Assembly (NCBI RefSeq): GCF_007754155.1
Contig: NZ_CP037423.1
Location: forward strand, 6,816,938-6,880,937
DNA length: 64,000 nucleotides
From: Stieleria neptunia
GTDB taxonomy: Bacteria; Planctomycetota; Planctomycetia; Pirellulales; Pirellulaceae
Reading direction: 5' to 3'
This document shows, piece after piece, positions 17,532 through 26,527 of this stretch. The translations under genes and the position numbers were made by a program. The first letter of the stretch is position 1; each line of letters begins with the position of its first letter. The notes under the pieces were generated by a model. The model had not been told where the DNA came from. It made no database searches and was given only the letters and a program-made list of their open reading frames with translations.

Positions 17532-18863
17532 TCAATCATCAAGCCCCACCCACCGGCCGTTCAGCATGACTTGGCTCACGCGATCTAATTCACCTACCGT
17601 TTTCGATGGATCGCCTTCGACGACAATCAGATCCGCGAGCTTCCCCGCCTCGATCGTTCCCAATCGATCCGCGACGCCAAAGAATTCAGCTCCCGTTTTG
17701 GTCGCGGACGTCAACACTTCCAATGGCGTCATCCCCGCCTCGACCAACAACTCCAACTCTCGCAAATAGGCTTTACCGGGGCCCGCCAGCGGTGCCCAGG
17801 TGTGCGAGCCGACCACCACGTTGGCACCGGCTTGGTGACAGCGGCGGAAAAAGGAGAGCATGTTCTTGAACCCGGCTGCCTCCACTGGCGTCGCATCCTC
17901 TTTTCCGGCTCGTCGTTCAAAGACGGCCAGGGTTGGCGAAACGTAGACGCCTCGTTCGACGATCAGATCGATCAATTCGTCGACTCGTGGGTTTCCGTCG
18001 ATCTGCACTTGCGCCCAGAGGCGGTAGCGCCACTCGCCTCGCGCGGCGGAGTCTGCGGTCACCAAGGATTTGAACTGTTCGACTTGATCTTGTGTTGCGA
18101 TCGTCGTGCCGAAGCTGGTGATGTGCTCGATGCCGATCACGCCCGCGTTGATCGCATCATCGGCGTCGACCAACTCCAAGTGAGCCGTGACCGGGACGTG
18201 TCGTTCGTCGGCCGCGTTGCATGCCGCACGAATGTGTTCCAGCGGCAATCGAAAGTAGACTTTGATCGCCGAAGCGCCCCGATCGACGTGGTCAAAGACC
18301 GCCTGTCTGGATTCTTCGGTCGTCGTGATGACGGCAGCCTGATCGGGCCAGACGACCGGCGGAGCATCGAGATGGCCGCCGCACAAAAAGACTCGTGGAA
18401 TCGTCGCGTCACTCGACAGCAATGTTCTGTAGTACTTGAACGGGTGTCCGGGATCACGAAATGAGGTGATGCCGTTGTGCAACTCGAATTCGACCGGCTG
18501 CTCGACCGAATCACGCGAGTGGAAGTGCGAATCAAACAGCCCGGGCAATACCGACTTGCCACTCACATCAAGCACTTCGGTTCCTTGCGGAATCGAACTG
18601 TCGATGCGTTTGCCGACTTTGACGATTTTCTCGCCACGGACCAGGATACAGGAATCCTTAAGCGGTGGCCCACCATTTCCATCGATCAGATTTCCCCCAA
18701 CGATCGCAATCACCGAATCGGGCTGCGGCGACGCGATCACATTCATCTCTTGCGCCAGAACTCTGCCGAGCCCGATCGGTGCCACCGTCAACAGCAGGCA
18801 CGCGAGGATCACTGTCAACCGGCTCGACTGAACGTCGCTGTCTCGATACATCGTTGGCTCCAT
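17532..18863 (-). CDS. Exported amidohydrolase-family protein with altered metal site
   Basis: A 443-residue protein with an N-terminal hydrophobic signal (LTVILACLLLTVAPIGLG). Amidohydrolase landmarks are the N-terminal sandwich (IVGGNLIDGNGG), LPGLFDSHFHSRD with H113/H115, the candidate carboxylated lysine in AIKVYFR (K201), H228 in VTAHLE and H247 in GIEHITS. The C-terminal end is the usual ATKTGAEFFGVADRLGTIEA. The position normally occupied by catalytic Asp (GTDA) reads GSHT (H354), so it may be inactive or work differently. Family members include imidazolonepropionase- and prolidase-like enzymes; the substrate here is unknown. Confidence 0.85.
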   Translation of the reverse strand: MEPTMYRDSDVQSSRLTVILACLLLTVAPIGLGRVLAQEMNVIASPQPDSVIAIVGGNLIDGNGGPPLKDSCILVRGEKIVKVGKRIDSSIPQGTEVLDVSGKSVLPGLFDSHFHSRDSVEQPVEFELHNGITSFRDPGHPFKYYRTLLSSDATIPRVFLCGGHLDAPPVVWPDQAAVITTTEESRQAVFDHVDRGASAIKVYFRLPLEHIRAACNAADERHVPVTAHLELVDADDAINAGVIGIEHITSFGTTIATQDQVEQFKSLVTADSAARGEWRYRLWAQVQIDGNPRVDELIDLIVERGVYVSPTLAVFERRAGKEDATPVEAAGFKNMLSFFRRCHQAGANVVVGSHTWAPLAGPGKAYLRELELLVEAGMTPLEVLTSATKTGAEFFGVADRLGTIEAGKLADLIVVEGDPSKTVGELDRVSQVMLNGRWVGLDD

Positions 18864-19000
18864 TGAACGTTTCTGGATTGCATCACGACGCCGCCCACCC
18901 TCGGCAAACGTCGTACGGGATTCGACTCAATTCTTCTGGCATACATCGTGGTCTACATCACTTACGATGGCTCCCTTCTCCCCCGGCTTTGGTGGTCGTA

Positions 19001-19055
19001 CAGTTTTAAAGTCACCCTCCTGGCAGGAGGGTCGAGCGAAGCGAGGGGAGGTCGA
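19001..19055 (+). repeat. Dispersed element E2, copy A
   Basis: It contains CAGTTTTAAAGTCACCCTCC, the hairpin ACCCTCCT-GGC-AGGAGGGT and the second small palindrome CGAGCGAAGCGAG, ending GGGGAGGTCGA. Inverted copies lie at 42260-42315 and 58653-58700. It runs directly into an E1 copy, an arrangement repeated (inverted) near 42041-42315. Confidence 0.88.
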
Positions 19056-19213
19056 TTGTATAAGTGGCGGAGTTGATCGTCGCGGAAGTCGTCAAAGCTT
19101 TCGCGAGCCGCCGGCCCTCTCTGGCGTTTGCTTGCTGCGCAAACGCCGTCTCACCCAGAGCGAGAGAATCTAAATCGGTTGCTAAATCCTGCAGTAAAAG
19201 AATCGAAGTCCCG
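19051..19213 (+). repeat. Dispersed structured element E1, copy B
   Basis: It matches 6096-6255. The core hairpin GGCGTTTGC-TTGCTGC-GCAAACGCC is identical; the flank has diverged (GTCTCACCCAGAGCGAGAG against GTCTCTCCCAGAGGGAGAG). A GTG-initiated frame from 19064 (start AELIVAEVVKAF) can be read through it, but equivalent frames in the other copies are not preserved at the end, so a repeat is preferred over a gene. Confidence 0.85.
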
Positions 19214-19530
19214 AGGGAGAGTGACGAAAACCCTCTGAAATCATCGACTTAGAAACTGCACGACCTCTTTGCGGTGGAGAAGTGCTCCCCACTTCGCCCA
19301 CGATCCTTACCCGGAAATCCACGTCGATGAGCCTGGACGCCTATCCCACAGCCTCTCCGCTCCCTGCCCTGACAGCGGATCCGCCGTAGCACTATACGTG
19401 CACCCCCTGCGTCAGCTATAATCCCTCAGCGGAGGATCAACTCCACGATCGTTTGGTGGAAACATGCGACCGAACGAGTGAAGTTGCACAGACACGCCAT
19501 TTCTGGATCCAGACTTCGGGGCCGGCTCGC

Positions 19531-22500
19531 ATGACGCAAACGTCGATTGATGTTGGATTGATTATTTCGCCGCTTGACGACCAAAGCGTGCCCGGTGAGG
19601 AAGTTTATGACATCACCCTGATGGATTTTACCGAGTCGTCACCGCGTCCCTACACGGATGAATCGATCCGTCTACGTTGTGACGAACGTGTTTCCGATTT
19701 CGAGCTATCACCGCGGGAATTCGTTCGAGAATTTTCCAAACCGGGAAGCCTCTCGGTTGAAGAGGGACTGAAGTTCGGGGCGTGGTTAGAAGAGTTCTTG
19801 CTGCCATCGAAGAGTGCGGCTGGCTTACCTAATGACGCGCGACGCCGTTGGGACCAATTGCTCAACGAAGCCAACTCCGCCCGCCCGCTTCGAGTTCAGT
19901 TGACGATGCCGCCGACGCTGGTCAACCAGGACACCCGTCCGTGGCTCTTGCCCCATTTGCCCTTTGAATTGCTGGGACGCGCAGGCTCGTTCTATTTCCG
20001 ACGATCTGGTTGGTGCCTCGTCCGCTGCTTTGAAGGCATGCGCGGCGAGGTCATCGAAATCGATTCGGACTCGTCGGTTGGTCTGTTCTGGTGCCGCACA
20101 CCGGATCACTTAGGAACGCGGTTGCCGGAATCCGTGTTTGAACGTCATGAAAAGGTCATCGAGGATGTGGTCAAGCAATTCGGTTTTCAAGACCCGTTTC
20201 TCGCTCGGCATGCCAGTGCCGACTTGTTGAAACAGTTGTCTGATCGCCAGTCTGGTCCGACGCTCCTATCGATCGTCGCCCACGGCAGTCCCGGCCGGCT
20301 TCATCTTCATGCCGAGCACGATGAATACCCCAACGATCCTGGACAACCTGTGATCGTCTCCGAAATCGCCGATCGTTTGCTCAACGCGGGTGTAAAGGTG
20401 GGGTTGATCTGGAGCTGCTATGGTGCCCAGGGAGACAATGTGCTGGGTAGTCTGGCCGAGAACTTGCTGAGTCGGGGAAAGTTGGTCGCGGTGGTTGGAA
20501 GCCATGCGGCATTGGTGGCAGACCGGACGCCTGATCTGGCAAAGAAATTGTTTACCGAACTTGCCACCACGGCCAACGGCTACTTCGATCGTGCCGTCGG
20601 CAACGCCCGCAGGAAAATTCCGGCGGAGGATCTGCAGTGGGCTGCACCGTTGTATTTTGCCAGGCCGTTGCATTTTGAATCCGCGTTTTGGAAGCCTTCG
20701 TCACCGGTCGCGCGCGTTGCCGGGCCGATCACGATTGAAAATGCTCCTGCACCGACACCACACTTCTGCGGTCGGCAATCTGAAATTGTCCGCCTGACGG
20801 ATAATGTGGCGACGAATCGTCTCGTTTCCCTGACCGGGATGCCCGGAAGCGGGAAAAGCGAACTCGCATTGGCGTTCTTGCAACACTCTACCGAACATGA
20901 AACTCGGGTCTTCGAGCGGGCGATTTGGTTCAGCCTGGACGGAACGCAATCGGCAATCGAATTGCGTGATCGAATCGCCGTCACGTTTGATCTGGATCAG
21001 ATCGAAGACAACCGGCAATTGTCGCAAGCCATCTCGGACCAGCGTGTTCTGCTGGTTTTCGATAATTTGGAAGACGTTATCAGCTCGGATCGCGTTGGGG
21101 TTCAATCACTGATCCGCGACTTGCTGCCCCCCGACACGTTGCCGCGGATCCTGACAACGACCCGACAGCAACTTGGCGATCCATCCGCCGCCCTGGTTGA
21201 ACAGGTGCAACGAGTTGACTTACTCGAACAGCCTTACGACTACGAAGCCTTCGTTTCAGCAGCCGGAGCACGGCTAAGCGACGCGGATCGTGATTTGACG
21301 ACGTTGCGGTCGCTGGTCCGGTCGTTGGCAGGCCATCCGCGGTCGATCGGTTTGATCGCCGGGCAAGTGGGGCGTGGGATGGGGCTGCAAACACTGCTGA
21401 AACGAATCGAAGCCGACGACGTTGATGCCGTCACGGCACACGAATTGGTCGGCTGGGATCCTGGCGAAGACCCGGACGCCCAGCTAAGGACCAAACGCCT
21501 CGCCAGCAGCCTGAATCTCTCGTTCAACGCCTTGCAGAACGAGTCGGCCGAGGCAGCGGAATTGTTTTGCTGGCTGGGGCTCCTTCCGTCGGGTTTGCCA
21601 TCGGTGTTGCTGCAAAGCATTTTCGGCGATCGAGCAGAAGAACGACTGGTGGTCCTGCAGCGTCACAGTCTGGTCGAGATCGCGGGGCCGGAACGACGTC
21701 TCCGACTCCCCGCCCCGCTCCGCTGGTACGCCTCGCGGCGACTTCAGGAATTGGACGAGGAAGAGTCAAGCAGGGTATTCGCGGCAATCGTTTTCGCGTT
21801 TCAAAGTTGGATCTCTTTTCAATACAACGAGAACCATCGCAAAGGAAAAACTCGCATTGCATCACGCGTTTCGTTGGAAGAAACGGAAAATGTCGAATCA
21901 CTGTTGGATTGGCAGAGTGAAAATCGAGACACGGATACGGAACAACGATTAGCCTTGCTCGTACAAGTTTGGCTTAATATCCGAATGTTTGCGACGCCTT
22001 CCGAGCATCTATTGAGGTGGTCCTCGAAAGTTGGCTTGATGTCTATCTTTGAACGACCCGCCGCATTGGCGTCGATCTACCGTGTGCTGGGGGACCTTCA
22101 GGTCCGAACCGGCCGATTGACCGAAGCCGAGCAGAGCTACGCCGCGGCGCTCCCGATCTACCAACAGATCGAAGATCGACTGGGCGAAGCCAATACGCTA
22201 CGGGCGTTGGGGGACCTTCAGGTCCGAACCGACCGATTGACCGAAGCCGAGCAGAGCTACGCCGCGGCGCTCCCGATCTACCAACAGATCGAAGCTCGAC
22301 TGGGCGAAGCCAATACGCTACGGGCGTTGGGGGACCTTCAGGTCCGAACCGACCGATTGACCGAAGCCGAGCAGAGCTACGCCGCGGCGCTCCCGATCTA
22401 CCAACAGATCGAAGATCGACTGGGCGAAGCCAACACGCAGCTGGCGTTGGGGGACCTGCAGGTCCGAACCGACCGATTGACCGAAGCCGAGCAGAGCTAC

Positions 22501-23670
22501 GCCGCGGCGCTCCCGATCTACCAACAGATCGAAGAGCGACTGGGCGAAGCCAACACGCAACTGGCGTTGGGGGACCTTCAGGTCCGAACCGACCGATTGA
22601 CCGAAGCCGAGCAGAGATACGCCGCGGCGCTCCCGATCTACCAACAGATCGAAGATCGACTGGGCGAAGCCAACACGCAGAGGGCGTTGGGGGACCTTCA
22701 GGTCCGAACCTCCCAATTGACCGAAGCCAAGCAGAGATACGCCGCGGCGCTCCCGATCTACCAACAGATCAGAGATCGACTGGGCGAAGCCAACACGCTG
22801 AAGGCGTTGGGGGACCTTCAGGTCCGAACCACCCGATTGACCGAAGCCGAGCAGAGCTACGCCGCGGCGTTCCCAATCTACCAACAGATCAGAGATCGGC
22901 TGGGCGAAGCCAATACGCTTCAGGCTTTGGGGGACCTTCAGGTCCGAACCAACCGATTGACCGAAGCCGAGCAGAGCTACGCCGCGGCGCTCCCGATCTA
23001 CCAACAGATCGAAGAGCGACTAGGCGAAGCCAATACACTGTCTGGGATGTCTGGGTTATTTTTGGCGCAAGGAGACACGGTTGAAGCATTTCGTTTGGAG
23101 GCCACCGCTTTGGCCCTGTCCCAGTCGGTAGATGACACCCTGGGAGTCGCGGGGCGATTGGGCTACCTTGCTCGCATCGCGCTGGCTGCCGATGATTCTG
23201 CCAGAGCGATCGTTCTTGGGTTGCTGGCCTGGACCAATCTTCGCGAGCTGGACGATCGGTACGGTCAACTGCTCTCGATGCAGGATCTAATCTTCGCCCT
23301 GGAGACTGCCGATGAGTTAGAAGCCGCGGCGAACGCGAGGTATCTCGCCTGGGCCACGGCGTTCGAGTTGAACGACGATTCGGTGGAGCAACTTGAAGAA
23401 ATGCTGCAATCAACGATCCCGGGAATCGATCTCACGCGGGTGGACGAAGTACTGAGATCGTCCTGTATCGCTGCAATGGCGAGAATTGCAAAACGGTACC
23501 TGGATGCGTTCGAACAAGCATCGATTGATGTCGTTTCACCCCCAGGGGCGAAGGTGCCCGACATCCCTCCGGCCGAACCGGCAAATGAACAGGACGCCGT
23601 TGAAGGTGACACTAAACAAGGGCGGCGAGACGAGGACGATGAAGAAACCGGGCAAATGGAGATGACGTGA
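19531..23670 (+). CDS. CHAT protease - NB-ARC (STAND) - TPR array protein
   Basis: A 1,379-residue NLR-like protein. Residues 1-400 form a CHAT (caspase-like) peptidase domain with His251 in LLSIVAHGSPG and Cys296 in GLIWSCYGAQ. Residues 410-800 form an NB-ARC/STAND NTPase: PHFCGRQSEI, Walker A GMPGSGKS with K442, Walker B VLLVFDNLED with D511, sensor RILTTTRQ, then a winged-helix-like region. Residues 851-1170 are eight 40-residue TPR units, followed by more divergent helices and an acidic tail. The expected logic is ligand sensing by TPRs, NTP-driven oligomerisation and CHAT activation. The start MTQTSIDVGL was chosen; TTG at 19453 would add 26 residues. It overlaps the metallophosphoesterase gene. 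Confidence 0.92.
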   Translation: MTQTSIDVGLIISPLDDQSVPGEEVYDITLMDFTESSPRPYTDESIRLRCDERVSDFELSPREFVREFSKPGSLSVEEGLKFGAWLEEFLLPSKSAAGLPNDARRRWDQLLNEANSARPLRVQLTMPPTLVNQDTRPWLLPHLPFELLGRAGSFYFRRSGWCLVRCFEGMRGEVIEIDSDSSVGLFWCRTPDHLGTRLPESVFERHEKVIEDVVKQFGFQDPFLARHASADLLKQLSDRQSGPTLLSIVAHGSPGRLHLHAEHDEYPNDPGQPVIVSEIADRLLNAGVKVGLIWSCYGAQGDNVLGSLAENLLSRGKLVAVVGSHAALVADRTPDLAKKLFTELATTANGYFDRAVGNARRKIPAEDLQWAAPLYFARPLHFESAFWKPSSPVARVAGPITIENAPAPTPHFCGRQSEIVRLTDNVATNRLVSLTGMPGSGKSELALAFLQHSTEHETRVFERAIWFSLDGTQSAIELRDRIAVTFDLDQIEDNRQLSQAISDQRVLLVFDNLEDVISSDRVGVQSLIRDLLPPDTLPRILTTTRQQLGDPSAALVEQVQRVDLLEQPYDYEAFVSAAGARLSDADRDLTTLRSLVRSLAGHPRSIGLIAGQVGRGMGLQTLLKRIEADDVDAVTAHELVGWDPGEDPDAQLRTKRLASSLNLSFNALQNESAEAAELFCWLGLLPSGLPSVLLQSIFGDRAEERLVVLQRHSLVEIAGPERRLRLPAPLRWYASRRLQELDEEESSRVFAAIVFAFQSWISFQYNENHRKGKTRIASRVSLEETENVESLLDWQSENRDTDTEQRLALLVQVWLNIRMFATPSEHLLRWSSKVGLMSIFERPAALASIYRVLGDLQVRTGRLTEAEQSYAAALPIYQQIEDRLGEANTLRALGDLQVRTDRLTEAEQSYAAALPIYQQIEARLGEANTLRALGDLQVRTDRLTEAEQSYAAALPIYQQIEDRLGEANTQLALGDLQVRTDRLTEAEQSYAAALPIYQQIEERLGEANTQLALGDLQVRTDRLTEAEQRYAAALPIYQQIEDRLGEANTQRALGDLQVRTSQLTEAKQRYAAALPIYQQIRDRLGEANTLKALGDLQVRTTRLTEAEQSYAAAFPIYQQIRDRLGEANTLQALGDLQVRTNRLTEAEQSYAAALPIYQQIEERLGEANTLSGMSGLFLAQGDTVEAFRLEATALALSQSVDDTLGVAGRLGYLARIALAADDSARAIVLGLLAWTNLRELDDRYGQLLSMQDLIFALETADELEAAANARYLAWATAFELNDDSVEQLEEMLQSTIPGIDLTRVDEVLRSSCIAAMARIAKRYLDAFEQASIDVVSPPGAKVPDIPPAEPANEQDAVEGDTKQGRRDEDDEETGQMEMT
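22081..23040 (+). repeat. Eight tandem 120-bp TPR-coding repeats
   Basis: Units start at 22081, 22201, 22321, 22441, 22561, 22681, 22801 and 22921, each exactly 120 bp (40 codons), in frame. Long stretches are identical between all units, e.g. the codons for LTEAEQ and YAAALPIYQQI in nearly all. Differences concentrate at unit positions 40/1 (L or Q then R, L, K or Q), 11 (G, D, S, T, N), 19 (S or R) and 31-32 (E/R, D/A/E). Confidence 0.97.
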
Positions 23671-25079
23671 TGGAGACGACCATTCCCACAGCGGATCGCG
23701 TGGTTGTGATTTCAGACCTGCACATCACTCCAGCCGCACGGATGGGGAATTTTGATGCTGGCGGATCACTGGTCCGGTGGGCGAAGCGACTGCTCGCCGA
23801 CGAACCGAAGAACCAAATCCTGGTACTCAACGGGGACATCGTCGATTTTTTGCTGTTGGAGTCCCGGCCCGCTCGTTTCGAACTTTCCACCGCCCCCGCA
23901 CTGGTCGCAACGACGCTCGATCGGATCGCCAAACAGATGCCATGGGCCTCGGATTGGAGGGCCGGATTGCGGGCGTGGTTGGCACTCGACAACCGAATCG
24001 TCCTCTTGTCGGGAAACCATGACCCAGAGTGGTTGCACCCGGACACCACAACCATCCTTCGTCGCTGGATTGCCGGTAGTGATGCACAGGCATCAGAAGA
24101 CGATCGCATTGAGATCTGGCGGCACGCCAAGCCGTGGCTGGCAAAGGTCGGACGATGGGATGTGGTTGTGGCGCACGGACATCGTGCCGATCCGGTCAAC
24201 GACATCGACCCTCATGTTGTGCATCAAGCCTTGGCCGATGGTCAATCCGATCTCCGCATGCCCGCCGGCAGCGAATTGGTTCTGGGGCCGATCAACGTGT
24301 TCAAACGGGCGATGGACCCGATCAGTGGCCGACGACGATTCCCCTTCCTCGATTCGGTCAAACCCGAGTTTCCCGGGGTTTTGTTGTTGTTGCTGTACTT
24401 GGATGCAGGGCTTGTCAGAAAGAACCTTCCGGACCAATTGAGACCACTCCTGCGGGTCTTGATGAAGCAGATTCGCGGACAGCTTTTCGGAGGAGCGGGT
24501 TTGGCGGTGGCAGACGCGTCAAACGTCAGTGACGCCATCGCCGAGCAAATGGGGCAGATGATGGCCCAGCACGTCTGGGAGTCGATTGATGAATCTGATC
24601 GGAAGGCGAATGTCGCAACGATGTACAAGCTGGAACAATGCCTGAAACAGTCCCCGATCGAACCTGAGTCGGATCAACCGATCGGTCTACTCGCAAGTCA
24701 CGGCGGTTTTGAAAAAACATTTCTTCGTGCCTGGCTGCGCGCCGAGCGTACGACATCGACAACGTTTTTTGATACCGCGAAAGCCAGCGGCATGGATCGC
24801 GAAATCATGAACTCGGGATTCGCAATGTCAAATGGCCCGAACGCCGTCGTTGCGGGCCACACCCATGCGGCGCGACGAATCGATCAGTCTGCAAACCACG
24901 TGTACTTGAATTCAGGAACCTGGACCCGCCTCTTGGATCTGTCGCGATTTGACGATTCGGACGAATCCATGATTGAACTGATCGATGCGATCGAACACGA
25001 CCAGATTGAATTGATGGAGCGTCGTAGCTGGGTGGAAATTTTGCCTACCGGTCCGACACTGCATCTTTCTGATTCGTAG
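23670..25079 (+). CDS. Calcineurin-like metallophosphoesterase coupled to the CHAT-STAND gene
   Basis: The ATG at 23670 shares a base with the upstream TGA and has GGAG eight bases before it; GTG at 23667 is an alternative. The product is 469 residues. All metallophosphoesterase motifs are present: SDLH (D16, H18), NGDIVD (D56, D59), SGNHD (N116, H117), VVAHGH (H169, H171) and AGHTH (H397, H399). A large insertion of roughly 220 residues lies between the fourth and last motifs; it includes a hydrophobic stretch (FPGVLLLLLYLDAGLV) and a helical segment. Substrate (nucleotide, phosphodiester or phosphoprotein) is unknown. Overlap with the CHAT-STAND gene suggests a regulator or second effector. 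Confidence 0.92.
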   Translation: METTIPTADRVVVISDLHITPAARMGNFDAGGSLVRWAKRLLADEPKNQILVLNGDIVDFLLLESRPARFELSTAPALVATTLDRIAKQMPWASDWRAGLRAWLALDNRIVLLSGNHDPEWLHPDTTTILRRWIAGSDAQASEDDRIEIWRHAKPWLAKVGRWDVVVAHGHRADPVNDIDPHVVHQALADGQSDLRMPAGSELVLGPINVFKRAMDPISGRRRFPFLDSVKPEFPGVLLLLLYLDAGLVRKNLPDQLRPLLRVLMKQIRGQLFGGAGLAVADASNVSDAIAEQMGQMMAQHVWESIDESDRKANVATMYKLEQCLKQSPIEPESDQPIGLLASHGGFEKTFLRAWLRAERTTSTTFFDTAKASGMDREIMNSGFAMSNGPNAVVAGHTHAARRIDQSANHVYLNSGTWTRLLDLSRFDDSDESMIELIDAIEHDQIELMERRSWVEILPTGPTLHLSDS

Positions 25080-25184
25080 CCGATTCGTTCGGAGCTTCGA
25101 TGTCCAGCAATCAAACTCAATGGAAAATGATTTTAAAGCCGCGTTCGAAAAGTGCTGGTTTTGTTGCCGGCCATGACGGTCACG

Positions 25185-26273
25185 CTACAACGCGAGTTCC
25201 CACGCACCGCTCGGCAGGCCTAAGAACATAGCCATCGCCTCCACTTCGATTTCCGTCTGCAAACGAAACGCTTTGGGGCGGGGGCGTTTGTCGGCGTATC
25301 CGAATTCTACCTGCAAGTGATCATCGACCACATTTGCGTTGGCCCAGCCGACCACTTGATCGCGCCACAGAACGGGCATGGCGTAGTAGCCGCGAACCCG
25401 TTTTGCCGCCGGGACGTAGGCTTCGAAACGATAGTCCCATCCCCACAGTTGCTGGAATCGGGCCCGATCTCGCACCAGCGGGTCAAAGGGCGCCAGAATC
25501 CGAACCCGCTCGGGAACCTCGTCGGTCAATCGATTCTCGCGTCTGAACAGATAGGTGATGCCCGCCACGTCGACTTCCCGCAGTTCTTCCGCTTCGACCA
25601 AGGAGTCGACCGCCGCGATGCGATCGCGCCGGGACGGCAGCAGATGGTTGTGGCTGCGCAGTTCCGAAACCAACGTCGGTTTCGTCGCCGCGCCGAACAC
25701 GCCTGCGGTGGTCAAGACCAGCCGACGATACCGCTCGGCCGGATCCGCCGCTGTTCCGTCGATCTGTTCGGGAACTTGGTAGACACGAATTCCCTTTTCC
25801 CGACGAACGACACGCAAGTACCCGTGGTGGTGCAGATGGTCCAACGTTCGCTTCGTTTGCTGGGACTTGCCGCCCCAATAGTTTTTCACCGACTTGCGAC
25901 CAAACCGCTCATCCAGCCCACGCGGATGCACTTCACCCAATTCTGCCACCGCGTCGAGTACGTCACGTTCCAGCTTTTTCAGTTTCCGATGCGGACGCAG
26001 ACGCAGGTTTCTCCAGACCTCGGGCGTCATGAACCCATAAGCGAACAGGTAGCCTTCCTCCGCATTCAATTCGGGGTAGGTTTCTTCCAATTCGCCGGCG
26101 AGATACCCGGCAACACGCTGCCGAAGCATCAAGTCTTGAGCCCGTGCCGGCGATCGAATCGGATCCGCCTGGACGAATTGCATCGCGCTGATCGCATCAG
26201 ACAATCGTTGAAAATCGGGGAAGGCTCCCGCGACAACGCGTCTCCTGAATTCAGCCAGTTTCAATCGCTCCAT
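25185..26273 (-). CDS. YcaQ-like winged-helix DNA glycosylase family protein
   Basis: The ATG at 26273 follows AGGAA about ten bases away (ATG at 26282 also possible); 362 residues. It belongs to the HTH_42/YcaQ family, whose characterised members unhook interstrand DNA crosslinks. Landmarks are the N-terminal winged helix (QFVQADPIRSPARAQDLML), YLFAYGFMTPEVW, RTLDHLHHHGYLRVVRR and the C-terminal ERVRILAPFDPLVRDRARFQ followed by YRFEAYVPAAKRVRGYYAMP. It lies 254 bases upstream of, and divergent from, the ZIP-like gene. An AlkX/AlkD-type activity is only inferred. Confidence 0.88.
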   Translation of the reverse strand: MERLKLAEFRRRVVAGAFPDFQRLSDAISAMQFVQADPIRSPARAQDLMLRQRVAGYLAGELEETYPELNAEEGYLFAYGFMTPEVWRNLRLRPHRKLKKLERDVLDAVAELGEVHPRGLDERFGRKSVKNYWGGKSQQTKRTLDHLHHHGYLRVVRREKGIRVYQVPEQIDGTAADPAERYRRLVLTTAGVFGAATKPTLVSELRSHNHLLPSRRDRIAAVDSLVEAEELREVDVAGITYLFRRENRLTDEVPERVRILAPFDPLVRDRARFQQLWGWDYRFEAYVPAAKRVRGYYAMPVLWRDQVVGWANANVVDDHLQVEFGYADKRPRPKAFRLQTEIEVEAMAMFLGLPSGAWELAL

Positions 26274-26527
26274 CGTCGTCATTTCCTGCCCGATTAAAAA
26301 CAAAGAAGTTCCTCGCTTCGGATGCCCAGAATACCATCGGCCGATCTGTTGCGAAATCGACCGACTCGATGGATGACATTTGGGCGGTAGTGTGTATGCC
26401 CGTGCCATTTGGGGAAGGTACGATTTGCGCGGGCATGGGTGTTGGTGTGCAGGCTGTAGGGGACCTCTCGTAAATCCAGCGTGACTTCGGTTAAACTTTG
26501 ATCGCCCCCACAACTGATCATTTGCCA

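Larger units (their letters stand above)
18864..19530. other. Intergenic region of 667 bp carrying two dispersed elements
   Basis: It separates the divergent amidohydrolase and CHAT-STAND genes, so promoters for both should lie here, although no convincing -35/-10 pair was identified. Two repeats, E2 (19001-19055) and E1 (19051-19213), occupy the middle. From 19214 to 19530 nothing recognisable is seen apart from short A/T-richer stretches; a GGAGG-like AGCGGAGGATC lies near 19430. Confidence 0.6.

Noticed and set aside
19064..19252. Small frame starting AELIVAEVVKAF inside element E1
   Set aside because: Matching frames at the other E1 copies diverge or stop at other places; the sequence behaves as a dispersed repeat with a hairpin.
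22318..23004. Long minus-strand open frame of 228 codons with repeated peptide units
   Set aside because: It is the antisense image of the TPR repeats; the plus strand has clear domains.
19531..23670. Simple TPR regulator (AfsR/SARP or MalT type)
   Set aside because: No DNA-binding domain at the N-terminus; instead an intact CHAT dyad is present.
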